Below the pieces are notes generated by a model, which was not told where the DNA came from, searched no databases, and saw only the letters and a list, made by a program, of their open reading frames with translations. The position numbers and the translations under genes are program-made. From NCBI RefSeq assembly GCF_001956985.1, contig NZ_CP019082.1, positions 1,550,001-1,614,000 on the forward strand: a stretch of DNA of 64,000 nucleotides. The letters are read 5' to 3'. Below, one piece after another: positions 1 through 8,643 of this stretch (positions are counted from its first letter, which is position 1; every line of letters begins with the position of its first letter). This DNA comes from Paludisphaera borealis (lineage in GTDB: Bacteria; Planctomycetota; Planctomycetia; Isosphaerales; Isosphaeraceae).

Positions 1-315
1 GGGGTCGTCGACCCCCGCCTTGACGACGATCATCTCGGCCGTCTCAAGGTTGCGGAGCACGTAATGGACCTCGAACCGGCTCCGGGTCCGCCCCGGGTAG
101 CCGAGGTAGTCGGCCCCGCCCAGCTCCGCCAGCAGGCCGAAGCCGCAACGCGTCTTGAGAGCGGTCAAGAGCTCGATCAATCGCGACGGGGGGACGAAGA
201 GGCGGAGGTTGTCTCGGAACCTCGACTGGCTGAAGACCCCTTCGCCGAACACCGAGGACAGCGTCTTCAGGGTTTCGGCGTGCGGGTCGACGAAATTCGA
301 CGTGGCGGTGCTCAT
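1..315 (-). CDS. nuoC: NADH-quinone oxidoreductase subunit C (3' end outside window)
   Basis: Only the first 105 residues are inside the window; the gene continues past the left edge. The product is the 30-kDa peripheral-arm subunit of respiratory complex I, on the cytoplasmic face of the membrane. The translated N-terminus is NuoC-like, with the segment GFGLLAELGGADYLGYPGR followed by RFEVHYVLRNLETAEMI, matching the family's central beta-sheet region. The ATG is preceded by GAGGAG at a 12-base distance. It lies 67 bases downstream of nuoB on the same strand, the normal nuoA-B-C order. Whether it is fused to nuoD cannot be seen here. Confidence 0.88.
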   Translation of the reverse strand, partial: MSTATSNFVDPHAETLKTLSSVFGEGVFSQSRFRDNLRLFVPPSRLIELLTALKTRCGFGLLAELGGADYLGYPGRTRSRFEVHYVLRNLETAEMIVVKAGVDDP

Positions 316-382
316 CGGGGCGCGGGGCTCCTCGAAGGATCAAGCGAACCGACGCGGGCGATGGCGTGCGTGGCTCGCGGGT

Positions 383-1087
383 TCATCGCGTCTCCTCGAC
401 GCCCAGCTTGGCCGGTCCGCCGGGAATGCGGTAGCCGAACCGGTCTTCGTCGCCGCGCTCGGCGGCGATCCCGTCTCCGGCCGGCACGTTGCGTTTCTCG
501 ATCAGGTAGCGTTCGCGATCGCGGAGTTCGGGCAGGCCCTCGTTGCCGAAGGTCGTGCCCCCCTTCTGCACCTTCTCCTGGATGTCGAGGATCGCTCGGA
601 GGATCTGCTCGGGGCGAGGAGGACAGCCGGGGATGTAGACGTCGACCGGGATGAACCGGTCCACCCCCTGGACGACCGCGTAGGTGTCGAAGATCCCCCC
701 GGTGCTGGCGCAGGCACCCATGCTGATGCACCACTTGGGCTCGGGCATTTGCAGCCAGATCCGCTGGAGCACCGGCATCATCTTCATCGCCACCCGGCCG
801 GCGACGATCATCAGATCGCACTGGCGCGGGCTGAACCGCATGACCTCGGCGCCGAACCGGGCGATGTCGAACCGGCTGGCTCCGACCGCCATCAGCTCGA
901 TGCCGCAACAGGCCGTGGCGAACGGCATCGGCCACAGGCTGTACTTGCGGCACCAGTTCACGACCGAATCGAGCGTCGTGACCTGGACGTTCTCCGGGAC
1001 TTCGAGGTGCTCGGACGGCGTGACGATCAGCCCCGACGTCGACGACGTCCTCCCCGCCGGAGAAGAGGCTCCCGAAGTTACCGCCAT
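383..1087 (-). CDS. nuoB: NADH-quinone oxidoreductase subunit B
   Basis: 234-residue complex I subunit that carries the terminal iron-sulfur cluster N2 and passes electrons to quinone. The four expected ligands are visible: adjacent Cys60-Cys61 ([10 protein letters not shown]), Cys126 ([10 protein letters not shown]) and Cys155 (IPGCPPRPE). The core ends near residue 185; the remaining charged tail is longer than in E. coli. The frame is open upstream, but this ATG gives the normal family N-terminus and overlaps the end of nuoA by 10 bases, indicating translational coupling. It probably shares the promoter and Rex-like site upstream of nuoA. Confidence 0.95.
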   Translation of the reverse strand: MAVTSGASSPAGRTSSTSGLIVTPSEHLEVPENVQVTTLDSVVNWCRKYSLWPMPFATACCGIELMAVGASRFDIARFGAEVMRFSPRQCDLMIVAGRVAMKMMPVLQRIWLQMPEPKWCISMGACASTGGIFDTYAVVQGVDRFIPVDVYIPGCPPRPEQILRAILDIQEKVQKGGTTFGNEGLPELRDRERYLIEKRNVPAGDGIAAERGDEDRFGYRIPGGPAKLGVEETR

Positions 1088-1497
1088 TCGAACACTCCCT
1101 TTTTCCAGACGTACGCGAAGCCCGCGGTCAGGATCGCCACGAACACCATGATCTCCCAGAAGACGAGCATCCGGAAGACCGCCGGGATTCCCACGATCAG
1201 CGGGGCCGCCCCCGCCGCGGCGGGGATCGCCGCATCGGCGCTCCACTGGCCCACGGCCCAGGGATACAAGTAAAGCAACTCGACGTCGAACAGCAGGAAG
1301 ACGATCGCCACCAGGTAGAAGCGGACGTCGAACCGTTGCCGCGCGTCGCCGATCGGGTCCATCCCCGACTCATAGGGCATCTGCTTGACCCGGGTCGCCT
1401 TGCGGGGACCTAGAACCGCGCTCATGACCAGCATGCTCAGCCCGGTCCCGACCGCGATGATCAAGAACAGAAAAATCGGCGTGAAATCGGTGCTCAT
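1078..1497 (-). CDS. nuoA: NADH-quinone oxidoreductase subunit A
   Basis: 139-residue membrane subunit of complex I. It shows the usual three hydrophobic helices (about residues 8-30, 60-82 and 105-128). The family loop [19 protein letters not shown] precedes [21 protein letters not shown], with the conserved acidic residues in the second helix. It is the first gene of the leftward nuo operon and overlaps nuoB by 10 bases. The 43 bases before its ATG separate it from a perfect Rex-type dyad, so expression is probably tied to the NADH/NAD+ ratio (inference). Confidence 0.95.
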   Translation of the reverse strand: MSTDFTPIFLFLIIAVGTGLSMLVMSAVLGPRKATRVKQMPYESGMDPIGDARQRFDVRFYLVAIVFLLFDVELLYLYPWAVGQWSADAAIPAAAGAAPLIVGIPAVFRMLVFWEIMVFVAILTAGFAYVWKKGVFEWR

Positions 1498-1813
1498 CGT
1501 CTCAACAACTCTCTCGACCGATTCGCTGGGACAACAACCTTGTGAAGTGTTTCACAAAGTCTTCCCAAAAAAAAAGACGGCACGGAAGCTGGCGGTGGCG
1601 ACCCGGGGGCGCGGTGGATGTTCCGTCGCGGGAGAGCCCGGGTGCAACGTGCTCAGAGTGTCACGTGCGAGGGCGTCGCGGCCGAGCCGTGACGCGATGA
1701 CAGGCCCCATTGTAGGGATTGATTCGCCAGCGTCAACGAGCTAGCGGTTTCCAGGCCTATTTCGGCGGCGGTGCGGGGGCGTTCCGGCTCGCCGCCGAGC
1801 GTCCCGGCGGCTC
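1498..1813. other. Intergenic region upstream of nuoA
   Basis: 316 bases between nuoA and the end of the next leftward gene. It holds the Rex-like dyad at 1540-1557 and a nine-A run near 1567. I see no credible gene or RNA. Confidence 0.5.
1540..1557 (-). promoter_or_regulatory. Rex-type redox operator upstream of nuoA
   Basis: The sequence TTGTGAAGTGTTTCACAA is a perfect 7+7 inverted repeat with a 4-base spacer. It equals the published consensus for the NADH-sensing repressor Rex (TTGTGAA-N4-TTCACAA). It sits 43 bases before the nuoA start, next to a run of nine A bases, in the only intergenic gap of the operon. Complex I genes are known Rex targets in actinobacteria. The core TGTGA-N6-TCACA also satisfies a CRP-family site, so that is the main alternative. 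Confidence 0.7.
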
Positions 1814-2668
1814 TCACGGCGTGATCGGAGGGGGAGCCGGCTTGGTTCGCGGCCGGCTCGGGGTTTGCGCCCCGGCGCTCTCGCTCTGGACGGCGCGATC
1901 GAGGATTTCGGACGGCTTGCGGCCGCGGCTTCCAGTCCCGGAAAGGCCTGGGATCGGCGGCGGCGCGGGAGTCGTGCTGCGTCTGCGCGAGCTTGGAGCG
2001 GCGGCGGCGGAGCCGGCCGATCGTCTCGGCGGGGTGATGATCCGGTCCGGCGAGTCGGCGTTCTCGCCCTCGATCGGCTCGTCGTCCGTCGCTTGTGGTT
2101 TGTCGCCTTCCGCGCCGGCAGCTGCTCGTTTCGGCTTTTGCGCTTTGCGTCCGCTCCCCGAGCGGCCCGCCGACGACAGGTCGCGGCTCGCCTGGTCCCG
2201 GGCCTGGTTGTATTTCTTCAGGGCCGCGGCGCGCTTGCGAGGGTCTTTTGCGCGAAGATAGTCGAAATAGAGGTTGGTGATCGAGGCTTGCTGGTCCTCG
2301 AATTTCACGTCGGCGTCGTGAGTCGGGCGGAAGGCGCGGCGATGTTCGCTGATCTGCGACCGGTACAGTTGGTCGTAGCGGGTGCCGACGTTTCCCGAGC
2401 CGATCCCGTTAAGATAGCTCTCGAACTGGTTCGCCCCGCGAACTCCGCGATTGATGCTCGGGTTGCCGACGCTGTCAAGCGGCCCCGGCGCGATTGGGTA
2501 GACGTAGGAGTCGTACTGCGAGTTGAACGGGCGGAACGGATCGGGCCCGAATCCCTGGGCGAAGACCGAGATCGGCGAGACGGCAAGGAGCAGCAGCCAG
2601 GCCGATGCAGTCGCGAGCCGGAGACCGAACCGCCGGCCGCTGCGAGAACGGGGTCGAATCGAAGTCAT
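1814..2668 (-). CDS. Secreted hypothetical protein, proline/serine-rich C-terminus
   Basis: 284 residues; no family recognised. A positively charged N-terminus (many Arg in the first 17 residues) precedes a hydrophobic stretch ending in SPISVFAQG, a good Sec signal peptide with cleavage near Ala-Gln. The middle (about 40-150) carries Tyr/Asn-rich segments and a short basic helical part. From about residue 165 the chain is low-complexity, rich in Ala, Ser, Arg and Pro, ending in a PAPPPITP-type tail, and is probably disordered. The start at 2668 was chosen over a GTG at 2695 because GGAGAGG lies 6 bases before it. Likely periplasmic or cell-surface. Confidence 0.65.
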   Translation of the reverse strand: MTSIRPRSRSGRRFGLRLATASAWLLLLAVSPISVFAQGFGPDPFRPFNSQYDSYVYPIAPGPLDSVGNPSINRGVRGANQFESYLNGIGSGNVGTRYDQLYRSQISEHRRAFRPTHDADVKFEDQQASITNLYFDYLRAKDPRKRAAALKKYNQARDQASRDLSSAGRSGSGRKAQKPKRAAAGAEGDKPQATDDEPIEGENADSPDRIITPPRRSAGSAAAAPSSRRRSTTPAPPPIPGLSGTGSRGRKPSEILDRAVQSESAGAQTPSRPRTKPAPPPITP

Positions 2669-2899
2669 GACGGGCCTCTCCACCGATCGGATCACCGGGA
2701 GCGTGCGGGATCAATCGACGCCCTGAGCCATTGCACAACCTTTCAGTGTACGCCTTCTCCATCTTCGCGAGAAGACGTCGACGGCGCCGCCCGGCCACGA
2801 CCGGCGCGTACGGGTTCAAGCCCGCACGATCATGTACCGTTCATCGGCCGCCAGGGCGGCTGGATGTGAACCGCCGATCGGCGTTCGGACCGTCGCCGA

Positions 2900-3625
2900 T
2901 CAAGATCCCGACGGTTGCGGCGATGGGGGAAGATACTCCGGCGTCGCCTGCGTTCCCGCCCGCCGGCTGGCCGCTCGGCGAGCCGAAAAGACGATCTCGG
3001 GCTCGATCCGCAAGACCGCAAGTCGTCCCGGCCCTCGAACCACCAGGTCGCCGCCGCCGTCGGTCAGCAGCACGTGGCGGGGAGCCAGCTCGACCGTTGC
3101 CGGGGCTCCGTCGCCGGCTTCGATCGTGATCGTACCTTCCAGGACGATCAAGAGGCGTCGGCCAAGCGACGACGACCCCGGCGGCAACTCCGTCGATTCT
3201 TCGATCCACCGGACCTCGTACGAGAGCGGAAACCGGAGATCGGCGTCGGCGACGATCGCGCCCCCCTCGACGGCCGGGAGATAGTCGTAGCCCCAGACCT
3301 GGATGAACCGCTCGCGGAAATGGTCGGGGGGCTCGCCCTCGAACCGCAGGCTCAGGAGATCGACGGTCGGCTCGATCCCGACCGGCAGACCGCTCGGGAC
3401 GATCAGCAGATCGCCCGGCCGAACATCCCGCGTGCGGTGGTTGTACGCGGCCGTCATGGGGGCCTGAAGCGCGATGGCGTAGAGGGTTCCATCGGGCTCG
3501 TAGAGCAAGGCGTCCGAGGCCGGGCGGTACAGATCGAACGCCGGGTCCCACGCGCGGATCTCGGCCGAGAGCGGATCCAGGGCCGTGGGATCGTCGAGAT
3601 TCGCGGCGAGCCAGGGTGAATTCAC
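2900..3625 (-). CDS. Cupin-fold hypothetical protein
   Basis: 241 residues, apparently cytoplasmic, without a signal peptide. Two beta-rich halves can be seen. The first has YNHRTRDVRPGDLLIVPSGLPVGI, the typical cupin turn of proline-glycine-aspartate before a hydrophobic strand; the second has RRLLIVLEGTITIEAGDGAPATVELAPRHVLL, a second cupin-like core. The usual metal-binding His/Glu set is not clearly complete, so catalysis is uncertain. The last 30 residues are basic then Pro/Ser-rich. It lies 68 bases downstream of proB on the same strand and may be cotranscribed; no functional link to proline synthesis is evident. Confidence 0.6.
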   Translation of the reverse strand: MNSPWLAANLDDPTALDPLSAEIRAWDPAFDLYRPASDALLYEPDGTLYAIALQAPMTAAYNHRTRDVRPGDLLIVPSGLPVGIEPTVDLLSLRFEGEPPDHFRERFIQVWGYDYLPAVEGGAIVADADLRFPLSYEVRWIEESTELPPGSSSLGRRLLIVLEGTITIEAGDGAPATVELAPRHVLLTDGGGDLVVRGPGRLAVLRIEPEIVFSARRAASRRAGTQATPEYLPPSPQPSGS

Positions 3626-3693
3626 GTGGGGCTGCGTCCGATCTTGGATCGTGGTCGTGGAGGTCGGGGCGGATTGGTTCCGTTGCGTGGGCG

Positions 3694-4818
3694 TCAGAGG
3701 ATCAGGACGAGGTTGTCGCGGTGAATCACCTCATCATAGAGGGAGGTCCCGAGCGTCTTCCGCGCCTGGAGGGTGTGTTGGCCGCGAATCGAGCGGGCGT
3801 CGGCGGCGGTGTAGTTGGTCAGGCCGCGGGCGAACTCCTGACCGCTCGCATCGCGGACGGCGACGACGTCGCCTTTCTCGAAGTCCCCCTCGACCTCGAC
3901 GACGCCGATGGCCAGCAGGCTGTTGGCGCCGGATTCCAGGGCTTTACGGGCGCCGTCGTCGACGATGAACCGTCCTCGCGGCCGCGCGGTCGATCCGATC
4001 CAACGCTTGCGCGCCTTGTGGTTCTGGCCATGGGCCAGGAACAGGGTGCCGACCTCGTCGCCGGCCAACAGCCGGGTCAAGGGGTCGGGTCGGGTACCCG
4101 AGGCGATGATCACCGAGCCGCCGGCGTGGGTCACAAGGCGGGCGGAGGCCAGCTTGCTCTGCATGCCGCCGGTCCCCAGGGCGCTCCGGCCGCCGCAGGC
4201 CAGGTTCATCACGCGATCGTCGATCACGGGAACGCGCGAGACGACCTCGGCCGGGCCCGGCAGGGCGGGGTCTGTCAGGTAGAGGCCGTCCACCACGCTG
4301 AGGATGACCAGGAGCGGCGCCTGGATCAGGTTGGCAACCATCGCGGCGAGCCGGTCGTTGTCGCCGAACTTGATCTCGTCGACGCTGATCGTGTCGTTTT
4401 CGTTGATAATCGGCACCGCGTTCCATTCGAACAACGCGTGCAACGTGTTCCGCATATTGAGATAGCGGAGGCGGCTGTCGAAATCTTCGTGGGTGAGCAG
4501 GAGCTGCGCCGCGTGCCGGCCGTGCTTGCGGAGCCCGTCGTCGTAGGCGCGGATCAGGTACGACTGGCCGATGGCGGCGGCGGCTTGCAATTGGCGGAGG
4601 TTGTCGGGCCGGCCCTTGAGCCCGAGCCGGCCGATCCCCGCCCCCACGGCGCCCGAACTGACCAGGGCGATCTTGCGGCCGGTGTCCATCACCTTGCTGA
4701 TCTGTTCGGCCAGATGGTCGATCTTCGCCAGGTCGAGCCGACCGTCATGGCCCGCCAGCACGCTCGTCCCCACCTTGACGACCCAGGTCTGGGCCGACAG
4801 GACCACCTCGTCGCGCAC
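3694..4818 (-). CDS. proB: Glutamate 5-kinase
   Basis: First step of proline synthesis: ATP-dependent phosphorylation of glutamate. The amino-acid-kinase domain shows VVKVGTSVL near the N-terminus, VSSGAVGAGIGRLG, the substrate loop PIINENDTISVDEIKFGDNDRL and the nucleotide motif LGTGGMQSKLASA. A C-terminal PUA domain follows (about the last 80 residues). The frame stays open to 5037, but homology begins just before VVKVG, and a TATAAT box on this strand at 5043-5048 would start transcription near 5036, making a GTG at 5037 unlikely. The GTG at 4818 gives 374 residues, close to E. coli's 367. No clear Shine-Dalgarno supports it; TTG at 4911 is an alternative. Confidence 0.9.
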   Translation of the reverse strand: MRDEVVLSAQTWVVKVGTSVLAGHDGRLDLAKIDHLAEQISKVMDTGRKIALVSSGAVGAGIGRLGLKGRPDNLRQLQAAAAIGQSYLIRAYDDGLRKHGRHAAQLLLTHEDFDSRLRYLNMRNTLHALFEWNAVPIINENDTISVDEIKFGDNDRLAAMVANLIQAPLLVILSVVDGLYLTDPALPGPAEVVSRVPVIDDRVMNLACGGRSALGTGGMQSKLASARLVTHAGGSVIIASGTRPDPLTRLLAGDEVGTLFLAHGQNHKARKRWIGSTARPRGRFIVDDGARKALESGANSLLAIGVVEVEGDFEKGDVVAVRDASGQEFARGLTNYTAADARSIRGQHTLQARKTLGTSLYDEVIHRDNLVLIL

Positions 4819-5042
4819 CAGGTCGCGAGTCGGGTTTGCGCTCGAGGGTGCCCCTTCGATCCGCGTGGTCCAGACCGGCGTGTTTTTTTGAATTTCGGCG
4901 TCGATGCTCAAGATATAGCTCGCAATCCATCCGCGGCGGCCCGGCGTGCGAAAGCTGGGAGGACTCGTCCGTTTCCTCCCGTCGCACCGACTGAAATCGC
5001 AACGTCCCGGGCCCGTGAAGGTTGTAGGAAGCTGCACCCACT

Positions 5043-5048
5043 ATTATA
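5043..5048 (-). promoter_or_regulatory. Candidate -10 box (TATAAT) upstream of proB
   Basis: A consensus TATAAT on the minus strand in the proB-purF divergent gap. No convincing -35 hexamer is found 16-19 bases upstream. If used, transcription would start near 5036, giving a proB leader of roughly 220 bases to the chosen start codon. Confidence 0.35.
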
Positions 5049-5169
5049 ATGACGAGTCGGTGGGGGCCTAGATGAAACTCGGCCTTCGGCCTTCTCTCCG
5101 ACCGTCTCTACTTCTCCACCACATTCGCTCCCGGTCCCTTACCGGACCGGAAAGGGGAACACCTCATCC

Positions 5170-6765
5170 ATGGGTGAACTTCACCATGAGTGCGGCGTCG
5201 CGGCGGTCTTTCATGCACCTGGAGCGCCTGTTTCGCCGCTGGCACCAATAGCCGGTGACATGAACAGCGTCGCGAGGCTGGTGCCGCGGATGCTTCTGGA
5301 CATGCAGAACCGGGGGCAGCTTGCGGCGGGGATGGCGAGCTACCGTTCCGACCGCAACGCGCTGATCAAGGTTCACAAGGAACTGGGGACGGTGGCCGAG
5401 GCGTTTCGGCTCAATCACAAGGCCGAATTCGAGAACATCATGACCGGGGTCGACGGGCCGGCGGCCATCGGCCACGTTCGGTACGCGACCTGCGGCGGCG
5501 ACGACCGCTACAACGCCCAGCCGTTCGAGCGCGACCACGGCCGCAAGACCAAGTGGTTCGCCTTCGCCTTCAACGGCCAGCTCGCGAACTACAAGGCGCT
5601 GAAGGAAGAACTGCTCGCGAAGGGGGACTATCACCTCAAGCGCGACACCGACACCGAAATCATCATGCACGCTCTGGCCTACGAGCTGCAAACCGAAGAC
5701 TCCGACCCCGACTGGGTGGGAATCTTCCGCCGCCTCTCCGAGTGGTTCGACGGCGCGTACAACATCGTGCTGTTGACGGCCAACGGCGAGCTGGTCGTCG
5801 CCCGCGATCCGCTCGGGTTCCGTCCGCTCTGCATCGCCCAGAACGGCCCCTTGTTCGCCGCGGCGAGCGAGAGCGTGCCGTTGGCGAACCTCGGTTTCCG
5901 CGACATCGAGTCGCTTGAGCCCGGCACGCTCGCCGTCGCCAGCGCGTCTGGCGTCCGGATCGAGCGCTACGCCCCCTCGCCCCGGCAGGCGCACTGCTTC
6001 TTCGAGTGGATCTACTTCGCGAACGTCGCCAGCACGCTCGACGACCGCTCGGTCTACCTCAGCCGGGCCGGACTCGGCAAGGAGATGGCGCGGCTCGAAA
6101 CGGTGCCGCTCGACGAGGGGACGATCGTCGTACCCGTGCCCGACACCGCCAAGGCCGCGGCCGACGCCATGGCCTTCGCCCTCGGCGTGCCGTCGGTCGA
6201 AGGGCTGATGCGCAACCGCTACGTGGGCCGGACGTTCATCGAGGGGACGGCCGACCGCGCCGCCAAGGCGCGCCTCAAGTACACCCCCCTGCCCGAGGTT
6301 CTGGCCGGCAAGCGGGTGCTCCTGGTCGAAGACAGCATCGTCCGCTCGACCACGATGCGGGCGCTCGTCCACGAGATCCGCGACCGCGGCGGCGCTCGCG
6401 AGATCCATCTTCGCGTCGCCTGTCCGCCGATCATCGCGCCGTGCTATTACGGCATCGATATGTCCAAGCGCGACGAGCTGTTCGCCGCCAAGTACGCCGA
6501 GTTCGACGGCGAGCGCTACGTCGTCTCGGAAGAGGCCCAGGACCGCATGGCCAAGGAGCTGGGCGCCGACAGCCTCCGCTACCTGCCGGTCGATTCCATC
6601 GCCCGGTCGGTCAGCCTCTCCCCCGAACGCCTCTGCCGGGCCTGCATCACCGGCGAGTATCCGACCGACACCGGCACCGAGCTGTACCAGATCGAGCTCG
6701 CCGCGAGCCTCGGCGTCGGCCCTTCCAAGAACCGCGCCTACGAGACCGTCGCCGGGCCGGCCTGA
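5170..6765 (+). CDS. purF: Amidophosphoribosyltransferase
   Basis: 531 residues; transfers ammonia from glutamine to PRPP, the first committed step of purine synthesis. The N-terminal glutaminase (Ntn) domain has a short propeptide MGELHHE before catalytic Cys8 (ECGVAAVF), so it is the processed Bacillus type. The phosphoribosyltransferase domain has the PRPP motif [15 protein letters not shown]. Four cysteines at the expected places for a 4Fe-4S cluster are present: [16 protein letters not shown] and the pair in [12 protein letters not shown]. It is divergent from proB. A long imperfect hairpin follows the gene. Confidence 0.95.
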   Translation: MGELHHECGVAAVFHAPGAPVSPLAPIAGDMNSVARLVPRMLLDMQNRGQLAAGMASYRSDRNALIKVHKELGTVAEAFRLNHKAEFENIMTGVDGPAAIGHVRYATCGGDDRYNAQPFERDHGRKTKWFAFAFNGQLANYKALKEELLAKGDYHLKRDTDTEIIMHALAYELQTEDSDPDWVGIFRRLSEWFDGAYNIVLLTANGELVVARDPLGFRPLCIAQNGPLFAAASESVPLANLGFRDIESLEPGTLAVASASGVRIERYAPSPRQAHCFFEWIYFANVASTLDDRSVYLSRAGLGKEMARLETVPLDEGTIVVPVPDTAKAAADAMAFALGVPSVEGLMRNRYVGRTFIEGTADRAAKARLKYTPLPEVLAGKRVLLVEDSIVRSTTMRALVHEIRDRGGAREIHLRVACPPIIAPCYYGIDMSKRDELFAAKYAEFDGERYVVSEEAQDRMAKELGADSLRYLPVDSIARSVSLSPERLCRACITGEYPTDTGTELYQIELAASLGVGPSKNRAYETVAGPA

Positions 6766-6780
6766 CGCCCGGCCACTCGT

Positions 6781-6844
6781 GAGACGAGCCGTCGCGTTGC
6801 TTCCGCCGCACCCGGCCAGCGACGCGACGTCTCGTCGGCTTTTA
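6781..6844 (+). terminator. Imperfect hairpin after purF
   Basis: The arm GTCGCGTTGC (6791-6800) pairs with GCGACGCGAC (6819-6828) with one G-U, and outer GAGAC (6781-6785) pairs with GTCTC (6829-6833) across a 5-base bulge. The tract GGCTTTTA follows. It lies between two convergent genes and could terminate purF transcription. Confidence 0.4.
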
Positions 6845-7198
6845 TGAACTTCGCTTGATAACCGCCGTTGCGCCGGCGTCCGTGGCTGCGGGGCTCGGCG
6901 GCGACCATCTCTTGGGTGGGAGCGGCATGCTCTTCGGAATCGGCTCCCAGGGCCGGTCGGCCGCTTCCTCAAAACAGCGGCTCATGTAGCTGTGCCAGTC
7001 GGCGGCATGCAACATGGACTCAAGCCCGCCGCTGTTCCTCCTGTACTCCGCGCCCAGACGGGCGTGCCGATCGGCGAGGTCGAGGCAACGGTCGCGGCGC
7101 TGGCTGGTCTTGTCGGCGGCCCATGAGAGTGGGATCGCCAGGACGGCGACCGTCAACATCAGGTCGCGAACACTCAGCTTGATCCGCTTGATCGGCAT
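6842..7198 (-). CDS. Small membrane-anchored hypothetical protein
   Basis: 118 residues; family not recognised. A basic start (MPIKRIKLSVRDLM) is followed by one hydrophobic helix LTVAVLAIPLSWAA at about residues 14-27, so it is a single-span anchor or uncleaved signal. The rest is hydrophilic with a His/Cys/Arg-rich middle and a Pro-rich tail. Planctomycetes have many proteins built this way, with a short N-terminal helix next to RDL. It lies 29 bases downstream of trmB on the same strand and converges on purF. Confidence 0.5.
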   Translation of the reverse strand: MPIKRIKLSVRDLMLTVAVLAIPLSWAADKTSQRRDRCLDLADRHARLGAEYRRNSGGLESMLHAADWHSYMSRCFEEAADRPWEPIPKSMPLPPKRWSPPSPAATDAGATAVIKRSS

Positions 7199-7227
7199 CG
7201 TTCAAGCCTCCGATCCCTCAAGGACAC

Positions 7228-7869
7228 TCAGGGCGTCGCCGTCAGCCGATAGCTCGATCGATAGACGGGGCGGCCTTCGATGCGGTATTTCCGTTCGAAG
7301 TTCGTCAGGTAGTCGTGGTCGTGCTCGGGGTCGTTGAGCGGCGGCGGGTCGATCTCGGCGAATCGGGGCTCGCCGGCGAGCAGCTCGCGAATGACGCCGT
7401 GATATTCCTCGACGTCGGTGGCGACGTGCAGCTCGCCGTTCGGTTCGAGGACGCGGAGGATGCTCGCGACGAGCGTCTGATTGAACACCCGGCGCTTCTT
7501 GTGCCGCTTCTTCCACCACGGGTCGGGGAAGTAGACGTGGACCTCGCGGACGCTCGCCTCGGGGATGCGTCGGGCGAGCAAGGCGCCGGCGTCGGCGGGC
7601 CACATCCGGACGTTGGTCACACCGGATTTGACCGCGCGTTCGGCGGCGAGTCGAGCGTACTTCTTCGCCAGCTCGATCCCGAAGCAGCCGAACTCCGGGC
7701 GCTGCAAACCGGCGTTGACAAGGAACAGGCCCTTGCCCGAGCCGACTTCGACGAGGATCGGGCGACCGTCGCCGAACAGGTCGGGCCAGCTCAGCGGCGC
7801 GTCGGGCGGGAACCGCTCGGGTTCGAGGAGGACTGAGGAGACGTCGAGATCGGCGCGGGGGCGTGTCAT
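7228..7869 (-). CDS. trmB: tRNA (guanine-N7-)-methyltransferase
   Basis: 213 residues; SAM-dependent methylation of G46 in tRNA. The SAM loop is VEVGSGKGLFLVNAG (near residue 39) and the acidic strand end is FGIELAKKYA. The family signature YFPDPWWKKRHKKRR is intact, followed by the catalytic-site aspartate in HVATDVEEYH and the C-terminal TNFERKYRIEGRPVYR. The frame is open far upstream; this ATG gives the family N-terminus. It lies 14 bases downstream of the FabZ-like gene and is probably cotranscribed with it. Confidence 0.93.
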   Translation of the reverse strand: MTRPRADLDVSSVLLEPERFPPDAPLSWPDLFGDGRPILVEVGSGKGLFLVNAGLQRPEFGCFGIELAKKYARLAAERAVKSGVTNVRMWPADAGALLARRIPEASVREVHVYFPDPWWKKRHKKRRVFNQTLVASILRVLEPNGELHVATDVEEYHGVIRELLAGEPRFAEIDPPPLNDPEHDHDYLTNFERKYRIEGRPVYRSSYRLTATP

Positions 7870-7883
7870 GGGGCGGTTCGGTT

Positions 7884-8384
7884 TCAGCTCGGGCTTTCGT
7901 TTTGGCTGGACAGGGTGACGCCGATCATCTGGCCATGGAAGACCATGTTGCCTTCGACGAAACCCTGGACGTCGAAGATGGTCTGGCGGCGATGCAGCCG
8001 CCTCGCCTTGCCGATCAGCAAGAGTCGATCGCCGGGCCGCACCTGGCCACGGAAGCGCACGTCTTCCATGCCGCCGAATCCCACGAAGCCGTCCTGCACC
8101 AGCTTGGTGTGGACGCAGTAGCAGCTCGCGAGCTGCGCGGCGGCCTCGCACATCAGGACGCCAGGCAAGAGCGGGTAGTCGGGCATGTGGCCGCGCACCC
8201 AGAACTCGTCCGGCAGAACGTCCTTGTAGCCGACGATCAGCTTGTGCTTCTCATCGATCGAGACGATTGCCGTAAGTTGTTCCATCTCGAAGCGCTGGGG
8301 GTTCAATCGGCGGATCTGTTCCCGATTGAGCAGGACGTGCGACGTGTCGATGGATGCGGGGTCGACCAGGGTCGCTGGCGGCAT
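7884..8384 (-). CDS. FabZ-like 3-hydroxyacyl-ACP dehydratase (hotdog fold)
   Basis: 166 residues, one hotdog domain. The FabZ catalytic motif appears as VRGHMPDYPLLPGVLMCEAAAQLA, containing the active-site His (GHMP) and Glu (CEAAAQ). The expected role is dehydration of 3-hydroxyacyl-ACP in fatty acid elongation, or of a related specialised acyl chain. It differs from housekeeping FabZ in the first half (VGYKDVLPDEFW in place of the usual KNVT.NE segment), so it may be a paralogue. The ATG at 8384 is preceded by AAAGGAAAG; an upstream in-frame extension looks non-coding. Upstream of trmB, same strand. Confidence 0.8.
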   Translation of the reverse strand: MPPATLVDPASIDTSHVLLNREQIRRLNPQRFEMEQLTAIVSIDEKHKLIVGYKDVLPDEFWVRGHMPDYPLLPGVLMCEAAAQLASCYCVHTKLVQDGFVGFGGMEDVRFRGQVRPGDRLLLIGKARRLHRRQTIFDVQGFVEGNMVFHGQMIGVTLSSQNESPS

Positions 8385-8643
8385 GCGCGGCTTTCCTTTC
8401 TTCTCTATCGCGGCATCGACCCGAAGCACGCACAGGCCCGCGGCGCTGGGCCAGCGGGTTGGTCGGTCGTTTCCGGGTCCCATCGGCTTGCCTGTTCAGC
8501 CCCCTGGGTGTGATCAAAGAAGGGCGGTGCGGTGGTCCGGAGCCGTTTCGCTGCTATCATGACTCCCAGAGGACGGTTCGACAAGAGGTATCACAATCGG
8601 TCGGCGACCATCGGGCGCGGCCTTGACGACAAGGAAGGCGAGT

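Noticed and set aside
1540-1557. Calling the dyad a LexA or CRP site
   Set aside because: The full 7+4+7 symmetry and the position before nuoA fit Rex best; CRP remains possible because of the TGTGA core, LexA does not fit.
5164-6972. 602-codon minus-strand open frame over purF
   Set aside because: Antisense shadow of purF; no recognisable domain.
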